From NCBI GenBank assembly GCA_002503885.1, contig DASQ01000039.1, positions 303 to 34,000 of the forward strand: DNA of 33,698 nt. The letters are read 5' to 3'. A program made the position numbers and the translations under genes. This stretch comes from Methanoculleus marisnigri (lineage in GTDB: Archaea; Halobacteriota; Methanomicrobia; Methanomicrobiales; Methanoculleaceae). The notes beneath the pieces were generated by a model, which worked only from the letters and a program-made list of their open reading frames with translations, was not told the DNA's origin and made no database searches. Positions within the stretch are counted from its first letter, which is position 1, and the number at the start of each line of letters is the position of its first letter. Positions 15,437 to 23,448 of the stretch are shown piece after piece.

Positions 15437-16500
15437 TCATCGGGTCTCATGGCCCCGCTGCAATCCCGGCAGGGTCTCGGAGAGGACTTTCATGATATAG
15501 GGGGGGCGGATCGGGACGGCCTCGGGGTCGGCCTCCCGGTCGAGCTGGAGTGACCACTCCCGCCTCCGCTCCATGAGCCACTGCCCGACCGCCGGGTCCT
15601 CCCGCGGCCGGACCAGTTCAAGGATCCGGGGCAGGGCGATGGCGCAGTCGCCCCAGACCGCCGCGACGAACGGGTGTTTGCCGAGCTGGATCGGATCGAT
15701 ATCGATATGAACGACCGGCTTATCCCCGGGAATCCCGGTGAAGTCGGAGAAACTCGCGCCGCAGGCGATCACGAGGTCCGACTCGCCGACGAGCGTGCGG
15801 GCATGCGGTGTCCCGAGCGGCCCGTGTATCCGGCAACCCACTCGTTCTCGTCGGGGAGGATACCCTTCGCCCGGAAGGTGGTGACGACCGGCGCCCGGAT
15901 CTTCTTCGCCAGGTCAAGGACCGCTCCGGCCGCACCCATGGCCCCGAAGCCCGCGAGGATGACCGGCCGCCACCCTGACAGCCTCGTCGGTGGGGGCTAC
16001 CGCCACCGTGGGGAGACAGGTCTCGCGTTCGCAGTAGGCCGGCTCGAGCGGCTCCCTCTGGATATCGTTCGGGATGGAGAGCTGGGCGACGCCGCGGCCG
16101 ATGATGGCGTACCGGAGCGCCCGGGTGAGGAGTTTGACCGCTGTCGCCGGGTCGGTGACGGTGTTGCTGAAGACCGTGATGGGGCGGAAGAACGCGTTCT
16201 GGTCGATCTCCTGGATGCCGCCGGGACCGGCGTACTGCGCCTTCACCTGCCCGGAGAGTGCGAGCACGCTCGCCCGGTCTTCCCCGTGAACTTGTTGTAG
16301 GCGGACGCCGCCATCGCTGCGGTCTGCTCGTGCCGGACGACGATGTACCGGGCATCGGGGTTCCTCCTGACCGCGTCCACGAGCGGGAGCGACGACGATC
16401 CGGGGATACCGAAGTACAGGGTGATCCCCCATGCCGCGAGTTCCGAGACCAGAACGTCGGCCACGGTCATGGCGGCTCCTTCAGAGGTAGTCTTCTTCAT
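15437..16500 (-). pseudogene. Decayed thiamine-diphosphate enzyme (acetolactate synthase-like)
   Basis: Reading leftward, pieces of one ThDP-dependent large subunit appear in successive frames. VLVSELAAWGITLYFGIPGSSSLPLVDA with the cofactor glutamate in VVRHEQTAAMAA lies at 16500 to about 16265. GQVKAQYAGPGGIQEIDQNAFFRP onward runs to about 15985. RPVILAGFGAMGAAGAVLDLAKK onward runs to about 15845. HGPLGTPHARTLVGESDLVIACG runs to 15437. At least three frame breaks separate them. At the first break about 25 expected residues, including the GPGATN-like motif, are missing. The chain stops at SETLPG, where the C-terminal ThDP-binding domain should begin. The start has GAGGTGA upstream and overlaps the rubredoxin gene by 20 bases, so it was once its operon partner. 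Frame breaks could partly be sequencing errors, but the deletions argue for true decay. Confidence 0.85.
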
Positions 16501-16684
16501 TCGTCCTCACCTCTTCCTCCTCTCCGTTGACCCGCACGAACGCTCCCTTCCCCACGGTGCAGCGCGGGCACCGCCAGTCGTCGGGGAGATCCTCAAACGG
16601 CGTACCCGGCGGTATGCCGGTTGCCGGGTCCCCCGCTTCCTCATTGTACTCGTAATCACAGACGCTGCACACCCACCGCGCCAT
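16481..16684 (-). CDS. Rubredoxin
   Basis: This 67-residue one-iron electron carrier has the canonical pairs CSVC (Cys6, Cys9) and CPRC (Cys39, Cys42), with the aromatic core WVC, YEYNEEAGD and DDWRCP. A short acidic tail follows the domain. I start at the ATG at 16684: the TATA box at 16734-16741 predicts transcription from about 16712, downstream of the longer alternatives at 16726 and 16732, and GGAG lies 11 bases before this ATG. Rubredoxins commonly feed electrons to oxygen-detoxifying enzymes, and a flavodiiron protein lies 1.2 kb away. The following gene in the operon is a pseudogene. Confidence 0.92.
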   Translation of the reverse strand: MARWVCSVCDYEYNEEAGDPATGIPPGTPFEDLPDDWRCPRCTVGKGAFVRVNGEEEEVRTNEEDYL

Positions 16685-16733
16685 ACCGTCCACACTCCGA
16701 AGATGACTCTCCGGGCCGTACCCCATCTCCACG

Positions 16734-16741
16734 TATAAAAA
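16734..16741 (-). promoter_or_regulatory. TATA box of the rubredoxin gene
   Basis: The minus strand reads ATTTTTATACG. Its position fixes the rubredoxin start, since the transcript would begin after the two longer candidate start codons. Confidence 0.5.
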
Positions 16742-16865
16742 TGCCTCGCCCCCGGGTGCCGGGGTCCGGGGTTGCGGGCATGCAGGCCCCGATTGTGCTG
16801 ATCCGGGACGGCAGCGGGGTTAAGGAGCCCCGGGTCCTCCCACCACCGGCGGACGGGGTTTCTCG

Positions 16866-17000
16866 TCACCGGCTGCAGCTCCCCGGCCCTCCCCGTTGCC
16901 CTCCATCGTGTTTCTTGCCGGCGGCGAGCACCCCCACGAGGACGATGGCAGCGGCAACCCGGATGACAGGGAAGAGGCCGGGTGTTGTGAAGGCAGCTGA
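16866..17000 (-). pseudogene. Possible remnant of a membrane-anchor C-terminus
   Basis: Within the 317-base gap between rubredoxin and endonuclease V, the minus strand encodes, between two stops and without a start codon, TTPGLFPVIRVAAAIVLVGV then LAAGKKHDGG and about ten more residues. The pattern of a PG dipeptide, a hydrophobic helix and a basic end resembles the C-terminal sorting tails of archaeal surface proteins (PGF-CTERM type). No further part of such a protein is visible, so at best it is a fragment. Chance is quite possible. The rest of the gap holds no gene. Confidence 0.25.
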
Positions 17001-17004
17001 TGAT

Positions 17005-17013
17005 AATTATATA
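17005..17013 (+). promoter_or_regulatory. TATA box of the endonuclease V gene
   Basis: AATTATATAC predicts initiation near 17034. This leaves about 25 bases of leader containing the AGGAG that precedes the ATG at 17059. Confidence 0.5.
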
Positions 17014-17058
17014 CTACCCTCCGAACCTGTGCATGTCGCCATGCGACAGGAGCCGGCC

Positions 17059-17757
17059 ATGGAGATCAGAGAGACCCACCCCTTCAACCTGACGCCGGCC
17101 GAAGCGATCCTTCTTCAGAAGGCGCTCCGGGCCCGGATCAGCCTCTCCGGCGATATCGGGGAGGTCTCCCTTGTGGCCGGCGCCGACGCCTCCTACATGA
17201 AGGGCTCAGACGAGATCTATGCGGTCGTCGTCGCCCTCAGTTACCCCGACCTCACCGTCGTCGAGCGGGTCTCCGCCTTGGCTGAGACGACCTTCCCCTA
17301 CATACCGGGCCTCCTGACCTTCCGGGAGGGGCCTGCCCTCCTCGAGGCGTTCCAGAGGCTGCGGTCCGAGCCGCAGGTCATCTTCTTCGACGGCCAGGGG
17401 ATCGCCCACCCCCGGGGGCTCGGTATCGCGAGCCACATAGGCCTCCTGCTCGACCGGCCTACCGTCGGGGTGGCAAAGAGCCTTCTTTTTGGAACGGCGA
17501 CGGAGCCCGGGCCCGGCAGGGGGTCGGTGAGCCCGGTTTTCCATAACGGCAAGACGGTCGGGATGGCGGTGCGGACAAAAGAGAAGACGAAACCGGTCTA
17601 CGTCTCGGTGGGCCACCGGATTGCTCTCCTGCCCGCGGTCGACCTCGTCCTCGCGACCGCCCGGGGATACCGGCTCCCGGAACCGACCCGGCAGGCCCAC
17701 CTCTATGCGAACGTCGTCCGGAGGGAGGGGAGACAGACCACTCTCCCCTCCTCCTGA
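17059..17757 (+). CDS. nfi: Endonuclease V (deoxyinosine-specific)
   Basis: This 232-residue repair nuclease cuts next to deoxyinosine formed by adenine deamination. The three metal-binding acids are present: Asp43 in GADASY, Glu90 in YIPGLLTFREGP and Asp111 in FDGQGIAHPRGLGIASHIG. The start is the ATG at 17059, with AGGAG seven bases ahead, giving the normal family length; an ATG at 17041 would add six residues. A frame open further upstream is not part of the protein. The GC-rich gene is transcribed alone, and a G/C hairpin follows it. Confidence 0.92.
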   Translation: MEIRETHPFNLTPAEAILLQKALRARISLSGDIGEVSLVAGADASYMKGSDEIYAVVVALSYPDLTVVERVSALAETTFPYIPGLLTFREGPALLEAFQRLRSEPQVIFFDGQGIAHPRGLGIASHIGLLLDRPTVGVAKSLLFGTATEPGPGRGSVSPVFHNGKTVGMAVRTKEKTKPVYVSVGHRIALLPAVDLVLATARGYRLPEPTRQAHLYANVVRREGRQTTLPSS

Positions 17758-17807
17758 GGATAGAGCGAAACCGTTATCAGCGTTCGGACCGGATAGACGC
17801 TCACCGA

Positions 17808-17829
17808 CCGGCGCAGCACTGCGCGCCGG
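17808..17829. terminator. G/C hairpin between endonuclease V and fprA
   Basis: CCGGCGC (17808-17814) and GCGCCGG (17823-17829) form a perfect seven-base stem around an eight-base loop. There is no T-run behind it, so it may be a terminator aid or a regulator site ahead of the flavodiiron gene. TATA-like CCGTATAACAG is near 17879. Confidence 0.35.
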
Positions 17830-17919
17830 GGCGGTTCAGAGTCTACGGAGCATGAAGCATGTCGGACACCTGGATACACCGTATAACAGCCGGAGCGCAA
17901 CCGATGGAGGCGGCAGGAC

Positions 17920-19110
17920 ATGGCAGCACGTGAGATTGTGCCGGGCGTCTTTGCCGTCGGGGCCATCGATTGGGACCGCCGGCTCTTCGACGAACTGATA
18001 GCGCTCCCCCACGGCACCACCTACAACAGTTACCTGGTGCGGGGCAGCGAGAAGACGGCACTGATCGACACCGTCGACCCGACGAAGACTGCAGAACTCA
18101 TGGGGAACCTCGACCAGCTCGGGGTCAACGCCATCGACTACATCGTCTCGAGCCATGCCGAGCAGGACCACTCGGGCTCGATACCGGCAATGCTCGACCG
18201 GTTCCCCGGAGCAAAACTGGTGACGAACCAGAAGTGCCGCGACTTCCTGGTCGACCTCCTCCATATTTCAAAAGACCGGGTCACCGTCATCGGCGACGGC
18301 GATACGCTCGATCTGGGGGATAAGACGCTCGAGTTCATCATCGCCCCCTGGGTCCACTGGCCGGAGACGATGCTGACCTACCTCCAGCAAGACCGGGTCC
18401 TCTTCCCCTGCGATCTCTTCGGCTCGCACTACGCAACGAGTTCCCTCTACGTCCCCGACGAGGGCGTGGTCTACGAGGCCGCGAAGCGCTACTACGCCGA
18501 GATCATGATGCCGTTTCGCTCGAGCATCAAGGCGCACCTCGCAAAGCTCGCGACGCGGCAGATCGACGTGATCGCCCCGAGCCACGGCCCGATCTACGAC
18601 AGGCCGGCGTTGATCATCGATGCCTACCAGGACTGGACGGGCGACGCCGTCAAAAACATGGTGGTGCTTCCTTTCGTCTCCATGCACGGGAGCACGCAGG
18701 CGATGGTCGACCACTTCGTCAACGCCCTGATGCAGCGCGGTATCCAGGTCCAGCCGTTCAACCTGACGAAGACCGATACCGGCGACCTTGCAAAGGCCCT
18801 GGTAGATGCCGCGACCGTCGTGATCGGGTCGCCGACGGTCATCTTCGGCCCCCACCCGCAGGTGGTCTACGCGGCATACCTCGCAAACCTCCTCCGCCCG
18901 AAGACCCGGTACGCGACGGTGATCGGGTCCTACGGCTGGGGCGGGAAGACGGTCGATACCTTGACGGATATGCTCGGCCGGCTCAAAGTCGAGTTCATTG
19001 AACCGGTCTACGTCCAGGGCTCCCCGAAGGAGGAGGACTTCGCGGCGCTGGACCGGCTCGCCGACGAGATCAAGAAGAGACACGAGGAAGCGGGGATCAT
19101 CCCGTCCTAG
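17920..19110 (+). CDS. fprA: Flavodiiron protein, F420H2 oxidase type
   Basis: This 396-residue enzyme reduces oxygen to water; methanogen relatives use reduced F420 directly. The N-terminal metallo-beta-lactamase domain carries the diiron ligands HAEQDH (His79, Glu81, Asp83, His84), His146 in PWVHWPE, Asp165 in PCDLFGSH and His222 in PSHGPIY. The flavodoxin domain starts near 246, with the FMN phosphate loop SMHGSTQ (254-260) and GSPTVIFGPHPQ. There is no fused rubredoxin domain, but a separate rubredoxin gene lies nearby. The ATG has GGAGG nine bases upstream. It is probably induced by or protective against oxygen; nitric oxide is an alternative substrate in this family. Confidence 0.92.
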   Translation: MAAREIVPGVFAVGAIDWDRRLFDELIALPHGTTYNSYLVRGSEKTALIDTVDPTKTAELMGNLDQLGVNAIDYIVSSHAEQDHSGSIPAMLDRFPGAKLVTNQKCRDFLVDLLHISKDRVTVIGDGDTLDLGDKTLEFIIAPWVHWPETMLTYLQQDRVLFPCDLFGSHYATSSLYVPDEGVVYEAAKRYYAEIMMPFRSSIKAHLAKLATRQIDVIAPSHGPIYDRPALIIDAYQDWTGDAVKNMVVLPFVSMHGSTQAMVDHFVNALMQRGIQVQPFNLTKTDTGDLAKALVDAATVVIGSPTVIFGPHPQVVYAAYLANLLRPKTRYATVIGSYGWGGKTVDTLTDMLGRLKVEFIEPVYVQGSPKEEDFAALDRLADEIKKRHEEAGIIPS

Positions 19111-19202
19111 GCTCTACGCCCATCTCTTTTTCCCGGGTATGGTCTCGGCCCGGCACCGAAATCTTAACAGTCTAAGGATACCGACCACTCCTTGATCTGA
19201 TT

Positions 19203-20228
19203 ATGCCCCGATCCGACTTCAAGAGAGTCATTGCAGAGTCGTCCTATGTCTTCATCATCGGCGTAGCGGGAGACAGCGGGACCGGAAAGACCACGTTCAC
19301 CCGGGCTATCCGGGAGATCTTCGGCGAGGATCTCGTCTCCACCATCACCATCGACGACTACCACCGGTACGACCGCCGGGAACGCAAGGAACTCGGGATC
19401 ACGCCGCTTGTTCCTGAGGCGAACCGGTTCGACCTGTTAGAGGAGCACCTCGACGACCTGAAGGCGGGGCGGACGATTCAAAAACCGGTCTACAACCATG
19501 ACAACGGGAAGTTCGAGCCCCCGGTGCCCTTTAAACCCACGAAGATCCTGATCCTCGAGGGGCTGCACCCGTTTATAACCCCAAAGATGCGGAGCCTGAT
19601 CGACTTCAAACTCTATGTGGACCCGGACCCCGACGTCAAACGTGCCTGGAAGATCAAGCGCGACGTGGAGCGGCGGGGATACTCCCCTGAGGCCGTCCTC
19701 CGGGAGATGGCGGAGCGCAAACCCGACTTCGAGCAGTACGTCGCACCCCAGTGCCGGTTTGCAGACGCGGTCATCCGGATCGCCTTCTCGAAGTACGGCC
19801 GGGAGGCAAGCGAGAAGCGCAACGTCTACCACGTCACCCTCTGCCAGAGCAAACTCGAGAAAAGCATCCGGGACGTTGACCTCTCCATCGACCTCTTTCC
19901 TCTCCTCTCCCTCTCGCAGCGGGACTTCATGGTCGAGTTCACCGTCGAAGAGATCGGGGGGAGGGCGATGGGGGCACTCACGTTCGACGGGGAGTTAAAC
20001 GACGCCGTGGTGAGGAAACTGGAGAAGAATATCGAGATTCAGACGCAGGTGCGACCTATCGACCTCGTCGAGAGCGGCGCCTACCTGACGGCCGGGGATA
20101 TGGCCCAGCTCATCCTCGCCTGGCGAATCGTCAACCGGCGCATCTTCATCGAGAGCACGCCGGTGACGGCCGGCGGGGAGCAGGCGGCGTCGACCGGGAA
20201 CGGTGGCTGCGAATGCGGCCGTCGGTGA
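19203..20228 (+). CDS. prk: Archaeal phosphoribulokinase (uridine-kinase-like P-loop kinase)
   Basis: This 341-residue kinase has the Walker A motif GVAGDSGTGKTTF (GDSGTGKT 23-30) and catalytic DDYHRYDR (51-58). The substrate segments are PEANRFDLLEEHL and KPVYNHDNGKF, followed by ILEGLHPF. These, and a C-terminal extension beyond uridine kinase length, match the methanogen phosphoribulokinase described in Methanospirillum hungatei. That enzyme makes ribulose 1,5-bisphosphate for RuBisCO in the reductive hexulose-phosphate pathway. RuBisCO itself is not in this window. The C-terminus ends in a low-complexity, glycine- and cysteine-containing tail. A uridine kinase role is the alternative. Confidence 0.8.
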   Translation: MPRSDFKRVIAESSYVFIIGVAGDSGTGKTTFTRAIREIFGEDLVSTITIDDYHRYDRRERKELGITPLVPEANRFDLLEEHLDDLKAGRTIQKPVYNHDNGKFEPPVPFKPTKILILEGLHPFITPKMRSLIDFKLYVDPDPDVKRAWKIKRDVERRGYSPEAVLREMAERKPDFEQYVAPQCRFADAVIRIAFSKYGREASEKRNVYHVTLCQSKLEKSIRDVDLSIDLFPLLSLSQRDFMVEFTVEEIGGRAMGALTFDGELNDAVVRKLEKNIEIQTQVRPIDLVESGAYLTAGDMAQLILAWRIVNRRIFIESTPVTAGGEQAASTGNGGCECGRR

Positions 20229-20308
20229 TTTTGGGAGATCTCAGGTCACCGGGAACAAAACGAACGTGCAGGAGAAAGTAGATAAGAGCACCCGGAGAAT
20301 GTGTATCG

Positions 20309-21766
20309 ATGGATAGGATCGAGCAGTTCTCGATCATCGCACCCGACATCGGCAATATCTTCAGGTTCATGAGCATCGCCACGGCGGTGCCGCTTATCGT
20401 GGCGGTGATCTATCGGGAGTGGGATATGATCCTGCCCATGGTCTCCGTCCCCGTCACCCTGTTTCTCCTCGGGACGTTTCTTACCCAGATACCCCGGCGA
20501 GAGCGTGAGGCCCCCCTATCCGCCGCCCTTATGGCCGTCGCCCTGATCTGGCTGATCATCGCGCTGGTGAGCGCCCTCCCGTTCTGCCTCGGGCTCGGCG
20601 TCCCGTACCTCGACGCTGTCTTTGAGGGGATGTCGGGGTGGACCGATACGGGTCTGACCATGATGCGGTCGGTCGACGACCTGCCCCGGACGATCCTCTT
20701 CTGGCGGTCGCTGATGCAGTGGCTCGGCGGTATCGGGATCGTCGCCTTCACCGTCGCGATGGCCTCGCGGACCGGGCTGACCCGGTTCCGCCTCTACCGG
20801 TCGGAAGGGCGCTCGGAGGCGCTGATGCCGAGCGTCGTCGCAACGGGCTTTGAGATGTGGAAGATCTACCTGGTGCTGACCGCCGCCTCGATCGGCCTCG
20901 TCCTCATATCCGGGGTGCCCCTCTGGGACGCGGTGAATATCGCTCTTGTCGGGATCTCCACCGGCGGGTTCTCCGTCCACGCGGAAGGGATCCCCTTCTA
21001 CAACAACCCGCTTCTCGAGGTCCTCATCGTCCCGGTCATGATCGCCGGCGCCCTGCCGTTCAAACTCTATTACCTCCTCTACCGCAAGAAGGGCGTGCGG
21101 TTCATCGAGGACCAGCAGGCCCGCCTCCTCTTTATGCTCGTCGCGCTCGGGATCGTCGTGATAACGTGGGACCTCATCACGCTCAGCGCAACCGATGCTC
21201 CCACCGCCATCCGCCAGGCACTCTTCATGTCGACTGCGGCGATCACCAGCACCGGGTTCCAGGTGGCCGCCCCGAACGAGTGGGCGAGCGTGACGGTCCT
21301 CTTCCTCTCGATGCTGATCGTGATCGGCGGGGCGTCGGGGAGTACCGCCGGCGGTATCAAGCTCTCCCGGGTAGTCCTCGGGTTTCAGAGCCTGCTCTGG
21401 TGGTTCCGGCGGATGCTCGTCTCCGGGAAGGTGCTCGTGCCCTTCAAGTATGACGGCAGGGTGATCCCGAAGAACGTCGCCGACCTCGAGGTCTCGCGGA
21501 ACATGCTGATCATCATGCTCTACTTCCTGACCATCTTCGTCGCCACGATACTGGTGATGCACCTGCAGCCGACGTCCTTCGACTCAAGCAACGTGATCTT
21601 CGAGGTCGTCTCCGCCATGTGCAACAACGGCATCTCCACGGGATTCGTCTCGCCCGACATGGCCGAACCGGCGAAGGTCCTCTTCATTCTGATCATGTGG
21701 ATCGGGCGTCTGGAGATCATTCCGGTGATCATGCTCGTTATGGGTGTCCTCAAGCGGTTCGAGTGA
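20309..21766 (+). CDS. trkH: Trk/Ktr-type potassium transporter membrane subunit
   Basis: This 485-residue polytopic protein has the four pore loops of the SKT superfamily: SGWTDTGLT (about 109-117), STGGFSVH (about 225-232), ITSTGFQ (about 311-317) and NNGISTGF (about 440-447). It is preceded and followed by hydrophobic helices. The family takes up K+ with H+ or Na+. Normally a cytoplasmic TrkA/KtrA subunit gates it; no such gene is adjacent, so it must come from elsewhere. The ATG at 20309 follows GGAG by about 12 bases. It ends convergent with a secreted-protein gene, only 23 bases away. Confidence 0.9.
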   Translation: MDRIEQFSIIAPDIGNIFRFMSIATAVPLIVAVIYREWDMILPMVSVPVTLFLLGTFLTQIPRREREAPLSAALMAVALIWLIIALVSALPFCLGLGVPYLDAVFEGMSGWTDTGLTMMRSVDDLPRTILFWRSLMQWLGGIGIVAFTVAMASRTGLTRFRLYRSEGRSEALMPSVVATGFEMWKIYLVLTAASIGLVLISGVPLWDAVNIALVGISTGGFSVHAEGIPFYNNPLLEVLIVPVMIAGALPFKLYYLLYRKKGVRFIEDQQARLLFMLVALGIVVITWDLITLSATDAPTAIRQALFMSTAAITSTGFQVAAPNEWASVTVLFLSMLIVIGGASGSTAGGIKLSRVVLGFQSLLWWFRRMLVSGKVLVPFKYDGRVIPKNVADLEVSRNMLIIMLYFLTIFVATILVMHLQPTSFDSSNVIFEVVSAMCNNGISTGFVSPDMAEPAKVLFILIMWIGRLEIIPVIMLVMGVLKRFE

Positions 21767-21780
21767 ACCGCAAAAAAAGG
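21767..21780 (-). terminator. T-run terminator of the leftward secreted-protein gene
   Basis: Seven T residues on the minus strand (21778 to 21772) follow the stop of the secreted-protein gene, inside the 23-base gap to trkH. Confidence 0.45.
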
Positions 21781-21789
21781 ATATATCGG

Positions 21790-22404
21790 TTACGCCTGCG
21801 GGTGCCGGGCGTACAGGTCGTCCACCGCCACCGCATCCCCGCCGTTCTTTGCGAGCAGGTCCATGTAGGCGTAGACGCCGGGGGCATCCTTCTTTAAGAG
21901 TGCCGGAGTGGTGTGGTAGAGCATGAAGGCATCGGCAAAGAGCGCCGCCTCCCTCTCCTCACCGGAGGATGCGCTGATACCGGCCAGGTAGGGTCCGGAG
22001 TTCGCGGCGAGCGCCGCAAAGACCGCGCTCTCCTCAAATCCCATGGTGCGGTAGACCCGGTACCCGACCTGCTCGGCAAATACCTCGTCGGCCTGCGACG
22101 GGTTCCTGTCCGAGCGGATGTAGATGGCGTTCTCTCCAGGGACATACAGACCGCTCGCGCTGCTGTTCTGCTGCCGGAACACCGCATTCTCGCTGTCGAT
22201 GTAGACCGTGAGGTTCTCCATAAACTCTTCTCGTATTTTGGTGCTCTGCTGCAGCACCAGGGCCTCTGCAAGTGCCGCTTCAGTGCCGCTCCCATCCCTG
22301 TTTTCCAGACGGAAACCGGCGACCGGGCTCACTGAGAAGGCCGAACAGACGACGATCAGAAGAATGATCGCCGCAATCAACCGTGATCGAAATCGTGGGT
22401 CCAT
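21790..22404 (-). CDS. Secreted zincin-like protein, probably without catalytic metal site
   Basis: The 204-residue protein has a signal peptide: basic MDPRFRSR, a hydrophobic stretch, then FSVSPVAG. The mature part has the shape of a small extracellular metallopeptidase: ENLTVYIDSE, GLYVPGENAIYI, a helix EVFAEQVGYRVYRTMGF, and EAALFADAFMLYHTTPALL followed by PGVYAYMDLL. Where active zincins have HExGH, this protein reads EQVGY, so all metal ligands appear substituted. This alignment is mine by eye and may be wrong. The ATG at 22404 has GAGGG upstream and is preferred to a TTG at 22425. A TATA box lies at 22441-22452. Function is unknown; a binding or inhibitory pseudo-enzyme is possible. Confidence 0.6.
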   Translation of the reverse strand: MDPRFRSRLIAAIILLIVVCSAFSVSPVAGFRLENRDGSGTEAALAEALVLQQSTKIREEFMENLTVYIDSENAVFRQQNSSASGLYVPGENAIYIRSDRNPSQADEVFAEQVGYRVYRTMGFEESAVFAALAANSGPYLAGISASSGEEREAALFADAFMLYHTTPALLKKDAPGVYAYMDLLAKNGGDAVAVDDLYARHPQA

Positions 22405-22440
22405 GGTTTTCCCTCTGCTTAACAAGAGTTACAATCGGAT

Positions 22441-22452
22441 AATTATATACTT
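22441..22452 (-). promoter_or_regulatory. TATA box of the secreted-protein gene
   Basis: The minus strand reads AAAGTATATAATT, predicting initiation near 22420, shortly before the ATG at 22404. The rest of the divergent gap up to 22629 is A/T-rich and should hold the cfbC promoter; TAGATATAGATTA near 22562-22574 is a candidate. Confidence 0.5.
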
Positions 22453-22629
22453 TTCTAACTCTAAAAATCCAATTATAAATATCAGATTATCAAAATACAG
22501 AGGAATGCCCTATTTTTCCGTAAAAGATCTTCCATGGAACATATCCCAGATTACAACAAAGTAGATATAGATTAAGTGTGCGAGCACCATCCGACACCTA
22601 ATTACCCATGCAAGCGCATAGTAGAAACA

Positions 22630-23448
22630 ATGAAACAGATCGCCCTCTACGGGAAGGGGGGAATCGGGAAATCCACCACTGCAGCGAACCTATCGGCAGC
22701 ACTGGCAGGGGAAGGGCTCGATATCCTGCAGATCGGCTGCGATCCGAAGCACGACAGCACCCGGATGCTGATGCACGGGACCTGGATCCCGACGGTGCTC
22801 GACCTCATCCGGAAGCGCGGAGACGAGATGATCGCCGTCGATGACGTGGTCTACAAGGGGTTCCGGGGGGTGCGCTGCGTGGAGGCCGGCGGCCCCGAAC
22901 CGGGGATCGGGTGCGCCGGACGGGGCATCATCGCAACGTTCCAGCTCCTCGAACGCCTGGAGGCCCTCAAAGGAGACGTGATCGTCTACGACGTCCTCGG
23001 TGACGTCGTCTGCGGCGGGTTTGCGATGCCGATGCGGGAAGGATACGCGCAGGAGGTCTACCTGGTCACCTCCGGCGAACTGATGTCCATCTACGCGGCT
23101 AACAACATTGCTAAGGCTATCGCCCGCCTCTCGCACCGGGTGCGGAGCAAATGCTCGCTCGGAGGCGTGATCTGCAACGCAAAGAACATCGAAGGCGAAC
23201 GGGAACTGGTGGAGGAGTTCGCCCGCCGGATCAACTCCCGGCTCATCGCCTACGTCCCACGGTCCCGGGACGTGCAGGTTGCGGAGCTGCACAAGCAGAC
23301 GGTCGTCGAGTATGCCCCTGAATCAGACCAGGCAGCGGTCTACCAGGAACTTGCACGCACGATCTATGGGAACGAAACGACGAGTATCCCCACACCCCTC
23401 GAGATGGATGAACTCGAATCCCTCGCCCTCGAATTCGTCCAGGTTTGA
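22630..23448 (+). CDS. cfbC: Ni-sirohydrochlorin a,c-diamide reductive cyclase, reductase component
   Basis: This 272-residue NifH-like ATPase is predicted to pass electrons to CfbD during synthesis of coenzyme F430, the nickel tetrapyrrole of methyl-coenzyme M reductase. The P-loop is GKGGIGKS (8-15). The two [4Fe-4S] ligands are Cys95 in GIGCAGRG and Cys128 in VVCGGFAMP, and the switch region GCDPKHDSTR (36-45) is clear. I start at the ATG at 22630, because the family begins MKQIALYGKGG; in-frame codons upstream are leader. It is followed at once by the NifD-like partner. No nitrogenase nifDK genes are present, so a nitrogen-fixing role is unlikely. Confidence 0.88.
   Translation: MKQIALYGKGGIGKSTTAANLSAALAGEGLDILQIGCDPKHDSTRMLMHGTWIPTVLDLIRKRGDEMIAVDDVVYKGFRGVRCVEAGGPEPGIGCAGRGIIATFQLLERLEALKGDVIVYDVLGDVVCGGFAMPMREGYAQEVYLVTSGELMSIYAANNIAKAIARLSHRVRSKCSLGGVICNAKNIEGERELVEEFARRINSRLIAYVPRSRDVQVAELHKQTVVEYAPESDQAAVYQELARTIYGNETTSIPTPLEMDELESLALEFVQV

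Noticed and set aside
15067..15495. 142-codon plus-strand frame after aqpM
   Set aside because: No ribosome-binding site, no domain, proline- and arginine-rich; overlaps the pseudogene end.
16621..17058. Upstream extension of the endonuclease V frame
   Set aside because: The extension has no domain, crosses the TATA box, and the family starts near the ATG at 17059.
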